A stretch of DNA of 64,000 nt, taken from assembly GCA_016704435.1 (NCBI GenBank), contig JADJAB010000018.1:1-64000 (forward strand), read 5' to 3'. The notes below the pieces were generated by a model. It had not been told where the DNA came from. It ran no database searches and worked only from the letters and a program-made list of their open reading frames with translations. Position 1 is the first letter of the stretch. Each line of letters starts with the position of its first letter. Shown one piece after another: positions 1-8,609 of this stretch. The position numbers and the translations under genes were made by a program. The stretch is from Rhodobacter sp. (lineage in GTDB: Bacteria > Pseudomonadota > Alphaproteobacteria > Rhodobacterales > Rhodobacteraceae).

Positions 1-714
1 TACGTCGACCACCATATCGACCATCTGGATGCTTTTCGTCGTCTCGCCGTTGACGCCCAGCCATTCGACAGGTTGGTAGGCGTTCAGGCGAAACACGTGG
101 CGGAATTCGTCTTCTTGCGGATAGAGCCAGTGCGTGGGCGGGGCGTTCAACGGAAAGCTTTCCTTTGCGCCGGTGTCGTCGCGGAACCCGGTTTCCATTT
201 TGCGCTTGATGAACTCCGCGCCTTCTTTGTCGGCGCGAAGCAGACGTTCCAGCCTGCCGCGCAGGGAGCGTGCTCGCTGGTCGATGTTCACGGGGCTGCC
301 GCGGAATTCCAGCGGCGGCACCTCTACATCACGGTAACCGCCGCTTTGCGCGCGATAGACGCCTCGTTCCGCGTCGGCAAAGAGGATCAGGCTGGCGCCG
401 TGGATCGGGATGCCCTCTGCGACCTGCATCGCGCGGATGCGGATCTCTTTTCCCTTGGCATTCTTGGATTGAACAAAACGCATCGTCTCGGCGGTGTTTT
501 CGGGGCCGATCAGGGGGCCATGTTGTTCTAGGAAGGCCTTGAGAACCGACTCGGGGTTGTTCCTGAGATCGCTGGCGACGCCATCGCGCGGCAGCAGCTG
601 CCCGCCGAGGACACTGGCAATCCCCCGGTCGTCGTTCCAGCGGGCGGTCGCGGCCTTGTCGCGCTGCATCAGGCGGCCAAGGAGGTCTTCTTGCAGTTGC
701 GTGGCGTTTTCCAT
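1..714 (-). CDS. Probable thermolysin-type (M4/M36) metalloprotease, N-terminal propeptide part, cut by window edge
   Basis: Reading the minus strand from an ATG at 714 gives 238 codons that stay open to the window edge. Residues about 50-130 look like the FTP (fungalysin/thermolysin propeptide) domain: NPESVLKAFLEQHGPLIG is followed by a stretch with GKEIRIRAMQVAEGIPIHGA and a final RGVYRAQSGGY. In family members this propeptide inhibits and folds a secreted zinc protease. The catalytic HExxH domain would lie beyond position 1 and is not visible. No signal peptide is obvious at the N-terminus (MENATQLQEDLLGRLMQRDK). The upstream gene (787-3025) is on the same strand 72 bases away, so the two may be co-transcribed. 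The domain call rests on motif resemblance only. Confidence 0.55.
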   Translation of the reverse strand, partial: MENATQLQEDLLGRLMQRDKAATARWNDDRGIASVLGGQLLPRDGVASDLRNNPESVLKAFLEQHGPLIGPENTAETMRFVQSKNAKGKEIRIRAMQVAEGIPIHGASLILFADAERGVYRAQSGGYRDVEVPPLEFRGSPVNIDQRARSLRGRLERLLRADKEGAEFIKRKMETGFRDDTGAKESFPLNAPPTHWLYPQEDEFRHVFRLNAYQPVEWLGVNGETTKSIQMVDMVVDV

Positions 715-786
715 GATCGGGATCCCCTTCGAACTGGTGATTGGTATCGCAGGGGGCGGCGCGGGGAGTCCGGCCGCCCGCCGATC

Positions 787-3025
787 TTAGGGCGTGGTCG
801 TGGTGGGCGCGAGCACGAAGGCACCGTGATCGTAGGCGTCATATTCGCTCAGCCGGCGCCAGCCGTTGGTGGCCATCGCCCAGACCCGCACATGTTCGGA
901 GAAGGCGGCCATGTTGCAGTGCGGCAGGCCAAGCGCCGGGTAGGCCATGGTCAGGGTGTTGACCGTTGCCGTTTGCGAAATTGCCCGGCGGCAGCGCCCT
1001 TGGATGGACCAGCGGGTTTGATCCGCCGATGGCCAGCCCGCTCAGCCCGGTCACGCCGCGTTTCAGCGTGAATTCATAGGTCGCGTGGCCACTATCGTGC
1101 AGCGCCTTGAACAGCATGGACACGGTTTGCCCGGTATTCGTGGTGTCGTAGGGCAGCACGCCGCAGGAATTGGCGGGCACGAGGCCGAGCTTGGCCGGTT
1201 CGATCGCCGCCTGGCAGGCGGTGTTGTCGACATGCAGCGTCAGGATGAAGCTGCGCAGCCCGTCGCCGTCGTCGTCAAGCACCATGTTAAGCGTGTCGGC
1301 ATCTTCGGTGTGCACGGTCGCGGGTTGTGACAGGTCCAGCTCCTCGGGGACGACAAAGATGGTCTTGGTCGCCACCGCGTCGATGTCGATCAGGTTGCCT
1401 GACCCGTCGAAGAGGTCGATCTTGAGCTGGAATTTCCCGGCCTTCGCCGGGGGCGCGTGGACATCAGACGGGAACCATGCGCTGGTGTTGTTCTCGACCA
1501 GTCGGGATAGACCCATATGCCCGAGGGCGGCAGACCCGGGGGGATCCTGAACAGCGACTTGCCACCGACCGAAAATGGTCCGAGCGGGTAGACGACCATT
1601 GTCGGTTCGCTGCTGCCGGGGGCCTCGTAGGAGTAGTGGCGGTGCACTTCATGGTCGAGCGGCTTGAACGCGCCGGATGTGCCTTTCCGCCAGGAGACAA
1701 GGTAATATTCGATGCCCTTGCCGCGCAGGGCGTCGCTGTCGAATTCGAGGTGCGGACGCAGCAGGCCGCCCATGGGGCGTCCGTCGAAGGTATCCGCGGC
1801 CTCGGCTTCGGTCTTGTCAATGAAGACCTTGCCGGTGTTGTCGGTCGTGGTGCTGTCGATGATGTCCTGGTTTGGCGATGCGCCACGGATGCGGCTGAGC
1901 GGCAGGTTGCCGATGTGCATGACCGCGACCCAGTCACCCGCCGGTGTTTCGATGGGTTGGCACGGCGGGCAGGTCGGGGCGAGCGCGTGGGTGGTCACCA
2001 GATCGACGTGGGTGCCGCAGACATAGTTCCAGCGCGTGTAGCACACGACGGGAGTCGGGGCGAGAATCGTGACGGTAGCGGGGCCGAAACGACCGTTTCG
2101 CCTTGAAATAGAGGTCGGGTTGGTCCGGGTTGGCGCAGCCCCGGAAAAACACGGCGCGGAATTCGCCGCAGTCGTCGGTTGTTGCCGTGGCTACAAGCTG
2201 TTTGCTGACGCCGCCGGGAAAATAGCGGCAGATCAGGAAGCGGCTGAGATCGGGTGCCCGGACCAGCGCATCGCGGAACTGCGGCAGCGAGGCCGTCTGC
2301 GCGGCCAGCCGCAGGTCAGAGGGGCCACGGCCATTCCGCCCGCGCCAAAGCCTGTGTCGGGCGGGGAGGCGGGCTGGTCCATTTCGGACAACAGGGCCAT
2401 CGAGCCGCCAAGCTTGGGCCCCCGGCAGCGGAAGGCGTTTCAGTTCGGGGAGCTGGATATCCCAAGGCTGCGGATCGGGATCGATGACCCAGCGACGGAT
2501 GCGATCGAGTACCCAGTCGGGCAGGCGCGCGATGACGAGCGGGATCGGATCGACCTCGTAGACCTCGATTTCGGCGCCGCAGACCGGCAGGTCGATCTTC
2601 ATGCCGTCGAGTTCGGTCCGCTTGATCAGCTTGCCGGGCACGTAACAGCGCGACGCGAACCAGCACTTCCAGCGATCCGGCAGCACTTCGAAAGCGGTTT
2701 CAATGTCCAGGATGTCGGGGTCGATGCGGACGGTCTGGCGGCTGGCCCCGCGGCGCAACAGTTCGGACAGGTCAGGCGCTTTGCCATCGACGGCGGGCCC
2801 TGCAACGACGTTCAGCGCGGTGGCCTCTTTCGGGATGGGGATCGGCAGGATGGCGATGCCGTCATTGCCGAGCCGGACGCTGGCAACAACCTGCCCGCCC
2901 CGAGCGAAGGCGTAGACGGCGGCCCCGGGGTCGTCTTTCGGCGGTCGACCGTCAAGCAGGTTGACGCGGACCTTGAGCAAGATCTCATTGCCGTTCTTGC
3001 GCTTCGGGGTGTCCTGTTTGGCCAT
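787..3025 (-). pseudogene. Unrecognised long gene, broken by several frameshifts
   Basis: An ATG at 3025 (MAKQDTPKRKNGNEILLKVR) has a good ribosome site (GGGAGGA) just upstream. The protein-like reading continues only by changing frame several times. It shifts near 2430 and back near 2340, again near 2080 (into ATVTILAPTPVVCYTRWNY), near 1505 (into LVENNTSAWFPSDVHAPP), and near 1005, ending with AYDHGAFVLAPTTTTP and a TAA at 787. Restored, it would be about 745 residues. I do not recognise a family. The breaks I checked adjoin C or G runs, so they may be sequencing errors rather than decay. It sits directly upstream of the protease-propeptide gene on the same strand. Confidence 0.5.
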
Positions 3026-3340
3026 GACCGAATCCTCCCAGAATGAATTGGTGTTTGCCATGGCAGGCAACTGGAACGAACAAGTCGCCCGCATAGGTGG
3101 TTGCAAAGGTGAACGACTCAACTTTAATCTGAAAACGGTCCGGATGAATTGATTTAAGACAAATCGGCGCTCGCCGCCGCTGTCCGGCGATCGCGGATCG
3201 GAGAAAATTCATTTGTTTAAGGTGGTTGAGGTGCCTGCGGTGTGCACCGTTTCCTGCCTGCTTCGCGTTCAGGAAGGCGTGAACCCGGCGTGCCAGTTCG
3301 GCATGGTGGCAAGGTTTGTGCGGAATGTCGGTGTTCTGGG
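3026..3340. other. Intergenic stretch, no gene seen
   Basis: These roughly 315 bases lie between the start of the 787-3025 gene and the left end of the IS21 element. A minus-strand open frame crosses the stretch but has no recognisable protein character and runs into the IS end. The stretch should hold the promoter of the downstream minus-strand genes; I see no clear -35/-10 pair. Confidence 0.5.
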
Positions 3341-3411
3341 TGCGCATTCCGACGCATTCGGTCGGCTGTTCCGACAACATCCGGTCAGTCATTCCGGGGT
3401 ATCCGGTCACC
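3341..3411. repeat. Left multiple terminal repeats of the IS21 element
   Basis: Three tandem-like copies of a unit ending in ...TTCCG...CATCCGGTC or ATTCGGTC lie in this stretch. The innermost copy, ATTCCGGGGTATCCGGTCAC (3391-3410), is the exact reverse complement of bases in the right end at 5832-5852. Confidence 0.8.
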
Positions 3412-3465
3412 TGAGGATCGTTGCCGCGTGGGCATGGTTTTTGATGTCAGGCCGGGCAGCCTTCG

Positions 3466-4255
3466 TCAACTTTTTTCGGTGGGGTCGGTGGAGCGCCGCA
3501 TGGAATGACCGTCGAGTTCGAAGCGGTAAGCGTTGTGGACCAGGCGGTCGAGGATGGCATCGGCGAATGTGGGTTCGTCGATGACGTCGCCATGCGGTAA
3601 CCGGGAGCTGGCTGGTGATCAGGATCGAGCCTCGCTCGTGGCGGTCCTCGACGATTTCCATGAGGTCCCGTCGCTGACCGGCGGTCAGGACGATCCGGAC
3701 CCCAGTCGTCCAGTATGAGCAAGTCCACTTTCACGAGGGATCGGAACAGGCGTGAAAGCGTCCGTCGCCATGGGCCAGTTCGAGATCGGCGAACAGACGG
3801 GGCAACCGCTGGTAGATGACAGTGCAGTTGTCGCGGCAGGCTTTTTGCCCCAGCGCGCAGGCGATCCAGGTCTTTCCGACGCCGCAGGGACCGGTGATCA
3901 TCAGGTTGCGGGCGTCTTTGATCCAGCGGCTGGTGGCGAGTTGCTGGAACAGGGCCCGGTCCAGTTTACGCGGTGTGCGGAAGTCGACATCCTCAATAGC
4001 CGCCCCGATGTGGCGCAGTTTTGCCGCTCGCATGCGGGTCTGGAACCGCCGGGTGTCGCGACTGGCGACTTCGCGGTCGACCAGAAGGCCGAGCCATTCG
4101 GCGTGGCTCAGCTCCACGGTGGCGTCTTGCGCCTGCAAGTCGATGAATGCCTCGGCCATGCCGTCGAGCTTCATCTGGCGGAGCAGGTCCAGGTGGGGTG
4201 GGTCAACATCGTTTGTCCTTTCAATGGAAGTAACCGGGGCCGCGGATATTGCCAT
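3466..4255 (-). pseudogene. istB: istB, IS21 helper ATPase, frameshifted
   Basis: IstB is the AAA+ (DnaA-like) ATPase that delivers target DNA to the IstA transposase. The first about 165 residues are intact and include Walker A GPCGVGKTW and a FRTPRKLDRALFQQLATSRW region. The frame then changes near 3735 (into VKVDLLILDDWGPDR, Walker B), again near 3690 (into MEIVEDRHERGSILITSQLP), and once more near 3600, before ending SMRRSTDPTEKS with TGA at 3466. Total length fits the usual about 250 residues. The start overlaps the end of istA by 35 bases, as is normal for IS21. Confidence 0.8.
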
Positions 4256-5750
4256 GCTGGATCGCGGGCCCGTCTGCGGCCGGTTCGGGCCGTTTGCGAT
4301 GGAGGTTGTTCTTCAGGATCGAATTGACCGAGGAATAGGACCGCGCCCCGATCATGAGCGCCCGCTCGCAGGCTGCTTCCAGCGCCTCGGGGCCGTGCGG
4401 TTTGGCCAGGCGCATGATGCCGAGGCAGGAGCGGAACCCCTGCTCGGGGTGGCTGCGGTCGCGCAGGATTACCTCAACCAGCGTCGCGGTATTGGGCCCG
4501 ATCTTCGCAGCCCAGTTCTTCAGCCGCTCGGGCGACCATTCGGAGTGGCGCTGATGGCTGGCCGGCATGTGATCGGCGATGGTGGTGTGCTTGCGATTGG
4601 ACGAGGTCCTGGCGTGGGCGGCGACACGTTTGCCGTGGTGGAAAATCTCGACCGTCCGCGCCGTGAGTCGGACCCAGACCTTCTCCCGCAGCAGGCTGTG
4701 CGGGGCCGAGTAGTAATGCTTGTCCACCTCGACGTGGTAATCGAGGCCGACAGTGCACTGCTTCCATTCAGAGAAAACGTAGGGCTCCGCGGGCAAGGAC
4801 CGCAGGGCGGATCGCTCGACCTGATTGAACAGGTCCCGGCGGCTGGCGCCGAGATGCCGGGTCACCCGGTCGTTCAGCCGGTCAAGGAGGACGCGGATGG
4901 CGGCGTTCAATTCCGCCAACGAGAAGAACCGCTGGTTGCGCAGGCGCGCCGCGATCCAGCGCTCTGCGATCTGGACGGCGACTTCCACCTTCGCCTTTGT
5001 CGCGGGCTTGCGCGGTCGGGCCGGCACGACTGCCGTGCCGTAATGCGCGGCCATGTCGGCGTAGGTCCGGTTCACTGCCGGTTCATAAAAGCAGGCCTTG
5101 GTCACGCCGGACTTCAGGTTGTCGCATACCACCTGCGCCGGGACGCCGCCGAAGTAGCTGAAAGCCCGGCAATGCGCGCCGATCCAGTCTGACAGGCTCT
5201 GGCTCCAGCTTGCCTCGGCATAGGTCAGGTTCGAGGCCCCCAGCGTGGCCACGAACAACTGCGCCTGACGAACCTCGCCAGTTGCCGCGTCAATGACGGC
5301 CAGCATGGTGCCGGCGTAATCAACGAAGACCCGTTCACCGGCAACATGGTGCTGGCGCATCACTGGCGTCAGGCGCCCTGTCCAGCGGCGGTGGAGATCG
5401 CAGAACCGGCTGTATCCATAGCCTTCCGGATGAACGGCGCGGTATTCCTCCCACAGCAGGGACAGCGTCACGCCCGGGCGCTTGAGCTCGCGGTGGATCG
5501 CCGGCCAATCCGGTTGCGCCTCGACAAGCCGGATGGCGCCACCGATCGGATGAAACAGCAGCGCTTCCAACGCGGCGTCCGTCATCTCCGCTGCAAGCGG
5601 CCACGTGAGCGCGGCCCGTTCAATCCGCTTCAGATACTCACTGGCGGTGCTCTGCCCGACACCAAGGCTCGTCGCGATCTTCCGGGTCGACAATCCGCTG
5701 GCGTGAAGCCGCAGCGCTTCTCTGATCTTCCGCATCGTCAGTCTCTTCAT
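4221..5750 (-). CDS. istA: istA, IS21-family DDE transposase
   Basis: This 509-residue transposase has an N-terminal helix-turn-helix (LSTRKIATSLGVGQSTASEY, about residues 19-38). An RNase H-like catalytic core follows: FVDYAGT supplies the first Asp, VVCDNLKSGV the second, and KAKVE the Glu. The C-terminal beta-barrel-like part includes YHVEVDKHYYSAPHSLLREK. Length and domain order match full-length IstA. It is followed at once by istB on the same strand. The gene appears intact. Confidence 0.92.
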   Translation of the reverse strand: MKRLTMRKIREALRLHASGLSTRKIATSLGVGQSTASEYLKRIERAALTWPLAAEMTDAALEALLFHPIGGAIRLVEAQPDWPAIHRELKRPGVTLSLLWEEYRAVHPEGYGYSRFCDLHRRWTGRLTPVMRQHHVAGERVFVDYAGTMLAVIDAATGEVRQAQLFVATLGASNLTYAEASWSQSLSDWIGAHCRAFSYFGGVPAQVVCDNLKSGVTKACFYEPAVNRTYADMAAHYGTAVVPARPRKPATKAKVEVAVQIAERWIAARLRNQRFFSLAELNAAIRVLLDRLNDRVTRHLGASRRDLFNQVERSALRSLPAEPYVFSEWKQCTVGLDYHVEVDKHYYSAPHSLLREKVWVRLTARTVEIFHHGKRVAAHARTSSNRKHTTIADHMPASHQRHSEWSPERLKNWAAKIGPNTATLVEVILRDRSHPEQGFRSCLGIMRLAKPHGPEALEAACERALMIGARSYSSVNSILKNNLHRKRPEPAADGPAIQHGNIRGPGYFH

Positions 5751-5831
5751 GGGGCCGCCTGCTCTGTTTGAAAGAGCAAGCGTAGCCCGCCGCAGGACTG
5801 CCCAGCAGCGTCAGAACCTCACCCCGAAAGG

Positions 5832-5925
5832 GTGACCGGATACCCCGGAATCGGTGACCGGATCAGATTGGAATCCCCGACCGGATCAAATCGGAATCCC
5901 CGACCGGATCACCCCGGAATGCGCA
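5832..5925. repeat. Right multiple terminal repeats of the IS21 element
   Basis: Four units built on GACCGGAT(C/A)... are spaced about 22 bases apart, and the stretch ends in CGGAATGCGCA. The innermost unit GTGACCGGATACCCCGGAAT is an inverted copy of the left innermost unit. Confidence 0.8.
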
Positions 5926-6021
5926 AATCACGCGGGCCGACCGCCCTCAAGCAGATCAATGGGTCCTGACCCTAGGGTATTTCTATAAATCAACCAACCG
6001 ACGTGATCTGGCGGTAGTGTC

Positions 6022-6910
6022 TCAGTTTGAATTATCTTTTTTCCGGTAGGGTCCGCGCGGCTTGGGTGCGGGTGCAGCGGCGTCAATGATCCCGACCAGC
6101 CAAGTCATGTCGTGCAGCGTCTTTGTTACGCCAGCGGCCATTGCCGGGGTCATCTTGAGCGTCTTGTGCATCCGCACGAAGTTATAATGCACGAAGTAGA
6201 GCGACAGCATGTGCAGGTGGTTTTGCAGCTTGCTGAAACCGTTGGTCAGGCGCGTGAAGCGGCGCATACCCATGCGCATGGTCAGGTTCTGGCGTTCCAC
6301 ATGCGACGTGCTGACCATTTCCTTAACCGGGTAGCCGCTTATCAGTTCTTTCCGCGCGCCGGTGCATTCGGCGGGGCTATACTTGCGCTCGTGTCCCTTA
6401 GCGCCCGTAGCATCGCCATACAGCTTGATCAGCATGGCATAGTCCACATCGCCGCCGAACGCGCCTTCAACCGCTTCAAGGTAAGCCTTGTGCCCGTCCG
6501 TAGTCAGTTGGACGCGGTTTGCCAGACGGGCGCGCAGATCGTCCATGAACTCGATTGCGGTTGCGCCCGAACGGTCGCCGACCTCAAAAGACAGGATCAT
6601 CTTGCTATCGCGGTCAATGGCGGTCCACGTCCACACGTCGCCTGCACCAACCGGAGCGGATTTGGCGGTCGCCACATTCTTGTCTTTGCTGTAACAGAAC
6701 GACCAGATTTCATCGCACTGGACCTGTTGCGCTTTCACATCGCGCACCGTCACGTCATGGTATGCAGCGCAAGCCTTGCCAGCGTCCTCAAGCAGCTTGG
6801 TCACTGTGTTGATCGAAACACCCGTGATGCGGCTAATCGAACGCGTGGACGAACCCCTCAACGAGCATGTTGGAGGATGGTGACGCGGTTTTGATGTCTA
6901 GCTTGTTCAT
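6022..6910 (-). pseudogene. IS1-family DDE transposase, one frameshift near the N-terminus
   Basis: From ATG 6910 the protein reads MNKLDIKTASPSSNMLVEG and then, after one extra base near 6852, continues SSTRSISRITGVSINTVTKL to the stop at 6022. The N-terminal helix-turn-helix (ISRITGVSINTVTKLLEDAG) is followed by the catalytic part: CDEIWSFCYSKDKN (Asp), LTTDGHKAYLEAVEGAFG (Asp) and STSHVERQNLTMRMGMRRFT (Glu). This is the arrangement of proteins annotated as IS1 family in rhizobia and rhodobacters. The extra base could be a sequencing error. If real, translation would have to restart at an internal codon. Confidence 0.8.
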
Positions 6911-7029
6911 GTTGATGAGATATGAACTTTATGCTTAGCGTCATATAATCACACATCGCCTTTCTGCTTGCACATAATTTCATGCAAACATGCTTGCTGT
7001 GTTCGTATAGCAAGCAGGAGTCCGCGAAG

Positions 7030-8079
7030 ATGGATGACGACTTTCACTCTCGTGGTGGAGCGGCTCGCGCCATGCGGCTTTCCCCAGAAGAACGCAGTGC
7101 CATTGCCCGCAAGGCGGCTCTAGCGAGACACGGTAAGAAAATGCCTCATGCAGTAGCGGAGGGCACTCTGATTGTCGGAGACTTGCGCATCCCTTGCGCC
7201 GTCCTTGACGATGACCACGGCAACATGCGCGTCCTGACTCAGGAAGGCTTCCTAAACGCTATTGGTCGGGCGGGAAAAGCGAAGGGTGGAGAAGGCGCAG
7301 GGGTCGACGGGAAAGCCGCTTTCCTACGCGCAAAGAATCTAGAACCCTTCATTTCCAATGACTTGATAGTGTCGACAACTCCCATAGAGTTCGTGCCACT
7401 GCGCGGCCCTGGCTATCAAGGTCGCGCCTTTGGCTACAAGGCATCCCTGCTACCTGATGTTTGCTGGGTGTATCAGGATGCAATGATCGCGCAAAAATTG
7501 CTGCCCAGCCAACGGCACATCGGCGAAGCATCGCGCGCCTTCCTGAAGGGGCTGACCAATCACGCTATTGAGGATTTGGTCGACCTTGCCACCGGATTCG
7601 GCGATCTTCGCAAGCGGCGCGCAATTGACCTGATCATTGAGAAATACGTCTCCGCTGAACGTCTGCCTTACATGCAAATGTTTGATTTGGATTTCTACCG
7701 TAACGTCTACCGCTTGAATGGGTGGGCATTTGACCCGGAAAAATCCGCGCGACCCGGCGTTATCGGCCACTATACCAACGACATTTACGACCGCCTCGCG
7801 CCGGGAGTAAAGGATGCTCTACACTCAAAAGTGAAACGGAACTCTAAGGGCCGACCTACGGAGAAGCTGACACAATACATGACGAAGGACGAAGGGAAAT
7901 TGCGCCTGAAGGAACTGCTTGGCGGGGTCAAACTTCTCATGACTCAGTCACCAGACTGGCAGCACTTCAAGGTGCTACTGGACCAATACTACCCACGCTT
8001 CGGTGACACCATGCAGTTGCCCCTAGGGCACAACATTTATGCACTGCCTCGGCCTAGCCAGAATGACCCCACCGTTTAG
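7030..8079 (+). CDS. P63C-domain protein, transposon passenger
   Basis: The protein has 349 residues. The ATG at 7030 is chosen because AGGAG lies nine bases upstream. The N-terminal 35 residues contain GGAARAMRLSPEERSAIARK, a basic Gly/Ala/Arg motif. The C-terminal part matches the P63C domain in character (YRNVYRLNGWAFDP, RPGVIGHYTNDIYDRLAPGV), a domain known from phages and mobile elements with no established biochemical role. It lies between the IS1-like transposase and the right inverted repeat, divergent from the transposase. Function unknown; regulation or immunity for the element is only a guess. Confidence 0.75.
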   Translation: MDDDFHSRGGAARAMRLSPEERSAIARKAALARHGKKMPHAVAEGTLIVGDLRIPCAVLDDDHGNMRVLTQEGFLNAIGRAGKAKGGEGAGVDGKAAFLRAKNLEPFISNDLIVSTTPIEFVPLRGPGYQGRAFGYKASLLPDVCWVYQDAMIAQKLLPSQRHIGEASRAFLKGLTNHAIEDLVDLATGFGDLRKRRAIDLIIEKYVSAERLPYMQMFDLDFYRNVYRLNGWAFDPEKSARPGVIGHYTNDIYDRLAPGVKDALHSKVKRNSKGRPTEKLTQYMTKDEGKLRLKELLGGVKLLMTQSPDWQHFKVLLDQYYPRFGDTMQLPLGHNIYALPRPSQNDPTV

Positions 8080-8290
8080 CCGCCGCCTTCTTCGCAATCT
8101 CGGCCCGTCGCTCTGGCGTCATGCTTGCAGCGCGGGCCTTTCCGCCCTTCTTGCCCATAGCCTGAGCGGCCTTGTCCTTGCCGTCATCCTCCGGCGCGTC
8201 CTCGACCTCACCCGTGGCGATCTTGCCTATCAGCACCGCCAGCCCCACCGCGTCGGCGGGGCGCTTTTCTCCGTTTGGTCCTTTAGGCAT
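8054..8290 (-). CDS. Small basic protein with GGKARAASMTPERRAEIAKK motif
   Basis: The protein has 78 residues starting at ATG 8290, with GGAGGA well placed upstream. The last 30 residues (GKKGGKARAASMTPERRAEI then AKKAAAKRW) closely resemble the N-terminal motif of the adjacent P63C protein (GGAARAMRLSPEERSAIARK). The motif is common in small proteins beside mobile elements and looks suited to nucleic-acid contact, but I know of no demonstrated function. The gene is convergent with the P63C gene and overlaps its end by 26 bases. It lies inside the IS1-like inverted repeats. Confidence 0.65.
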   Translation of the reverse strand: MPKGPNGEKRPADAVGLAVLIGKIATGEVEDAPEDDGKDKAAQAMGKKGGKARAASMTPERRAEIAKKAAAKRWGHSG

Positions 8291-8609
8291 GGTGTCCTCC
8301 GTATGCTTACCGTCTAGCATATAGGAAGCGCGGGGCGATTGCGACACCTGTCAACCCCGCCCATTTTCAAACTGAGACACTACCGAGCAGCGAGGTCGCC
8401 AGTGGTGCTTCAGGGGCAGCCGAAGGTCTAATGCGGGCGGCCCAAGTTCGACAGTTAGCGGTAGGTTTTTGGGCCTGAGGGTTGCCTCGCTTGAGTGATT
8501 TCAATGGGTTGCGGGGTGCGCCGGTCGGGTTTGGGCGAAATCGTGTTGTAACACGCCATGATGTAAATTGCGTTGCGATACAGGCGAAAGCCGATGTATC
8601 GTTCGTCCA

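Larger units (their letters stand above)
3341..5925 (-). mobile_element. IS21-family insertion sequence, complete by its ends
   Basis: The element is 2585 bases, in line with IS21-family size, and carries the istA and istB pair on the minus strand. It begins TGCGCATTCCG (3341) and ends CGGAATGCGCA (5925), giving the TG...CA ends typical of the family. Each end holds several copies of a roughly 20-base repeat with the core GATCCGGTCRG or ATCCGGTCACC, the multiple terminal repeats that IS21 transposases bind. No target-site duplication is evident in the flanks (GTTCTGGG on the left, AATCACGC on the right). istB is frameshifted, so transposition competence is doubtful. Confidence 0.85.
6013..8384. 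mobile_element. IS1-like element with passenger genes (P63C protein and a small basic protein)
   Basis: Perfect 19-base inverted repeats, GGTAGTGTCTCAGTTTGAA at 6013-6031 and its reverse complement at 8366-8384, enclose 2372 bases. Inside are an IS1-like transposase on the minus strand, a P63C-domain gene on the plus strand and a 78-residue gene on the minus strand. I infer that all three travel as one unit because the inverted repeats lie outside all of them. A clear target-site duplication is not visible (flanks ATCTGGC and GAGCAGC). Confidence 0.75.

Noticed and set aside
2985..3410. Minus-strand frame spanning the IS21 left end
   Set aside because: It crosses the IS boundary and overlaps the start of the 787-3025 gene; no domain.
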